DNA of 6,584 bases from an uncultured Erysipelotrichaceae bacterium. Lineage in GTDB: Bacteria > Bacillota_I > Bacilli_A > Erysipelotrichales > Coprobacillaceae. The position numbers and the translations under genes are program-made. The notes below the pieces were generated by a model. The model saw only the letters and a list, made by a program, of their open reading frames with translations, had not been told where the DNA came from and made no database searches. The stretch spans positions 1 to 6,584 of the forward strand of contig ONFH01000039.1 in assembly GCA_900317015.1 (NCBI GenBank), given 5' to 3'. Positions 6,484-6,584 of the stretch are shown piece after piece (position 1 is the first letter of the stretch; the number at the start of each line of letters is the position of its first letter).

Positions 6484-6491
6484 CTCCTCCT
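6484..6491 (-). promoter_or_regulatory. Strong Shine-Dalgarno far from its start codon
   Basis: The minus strand reads AGGAGGAG, the best RBS in the window. No ATG, GTG or TTG lies at a workable linear distance: the next TTG is 13 nt on and its frame stops after three codons. It probably serves the ATG at 6439 through the hairpin at 6445-6480. Confidence 0.55.
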
Positions 6492-6517
6492 ATCCGTATT
6501 GCTAAATTACGTGTTCT

Positions 6518-6546
6518 ATTATAAGGCACTTACGCATGACATTCAA
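6518..6546 (-). promoter_or_regulatory. Sigma-A promoter of the DUF2156-GNAT gene
   Basis: The minus strand reads TTGAAT (6546-6541; 4 of 6 matches to TTGACA), an exact 17-bp spacer, then a perfect TATAAT (6523-6518). Transcription should start near 6511, giving a leader of about 72 nt. It lies directly after the terminator of the previous gene. Confidence 0.85.
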
Positions 6547-6556
6547 ATAAACTGCA

Positions 6557-6582
6557 TAAGAAAAAGCACCCGTGGGTGCTTT
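6557..6582 (-). terminator. Rho-independent terminator of a gene beyond the right edge
   Basis: A perfect 8-bp stem (AAAGCACC with GGTGCTTT, 6563-6582) closes a 4-nt loop. On the minus strand it is followed by a T-rich run to 6557. It ends transcription coming from higher coordinates outside the window. A few T residues on the plus side would also allow weak bidirectional use. Confidence 0.8.
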
Positions 6583-6584
6583 GA

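Overview
The window looks like chromosome from a low-to-mid GC Firmicute, most likely an Erysipelotrichia-type gut bacterium. This rests on strong AGGAGG-type ribosome binding sites, a consensus sigma-A promoter, compact Rho-independent terminators, and a DUF2156 protein fused to GNAT domains next to a HisKA_7TM-type sensor system. The exact lineage is inference. All five supported genes lie on the minus strand, so biological order runs from high to low coordinates. No stretch without a gene exceeds 300 bases; the largest gap is 217 nt (1136-1352). I saw no tRNA, rRNA, CRISPR array or insertion sequence.

Right edge to 4739: a terminator (6563-6582) closes a gene outside the window. A strong promoter (-35 at 6541-6546, -10 at 6518-6523) then drives a monocistronic gene for a 566-residue protein. 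It joins a DUF2156 (phosphatidylglycerol lysyltransferase C-terminal-like) domain to an Eis-like GNAT region. Its mRNA leader has a strong Shine-Dalgarno 44 nt from the start codon, and a 7-bp hairpin lies exactly between them. Folding would bring the two to normal spacing. A terminator at about 4701-4727 ends this unit.

4619 to 1353: a tightly coupled three-gene operon with overlapping reading frames. It encodes a 521-residue HisKA_7TM-type membrane sensor, a 359-residue three-TM histidine-kinase-like protein with a phosphoacceptor motif, and a 210-residue NarL/LuxR-type response regulator. Neither sensor shows the ATP-binding G boxes of a classical kinase, so how phosphate reaches the regulator is an open question. 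A clear terminator follows at 1316-1342.

1352 to 62: a regulatory gap containing a near-perfect 36-bp palindrome. It overlaps a candidate -10 box and contains a LexA-box-like core. It is followed by a gene for a secreted beta-rich protein that I do not recognise. The start of this gene looks frameshifted: a well-placed RBS and an ATG-AAG-AGG start (Met-Lys-Arg) sit one extra G out of frame with the hydrophobic signal peptide. Positions 1-61 hold nothing I can assign.
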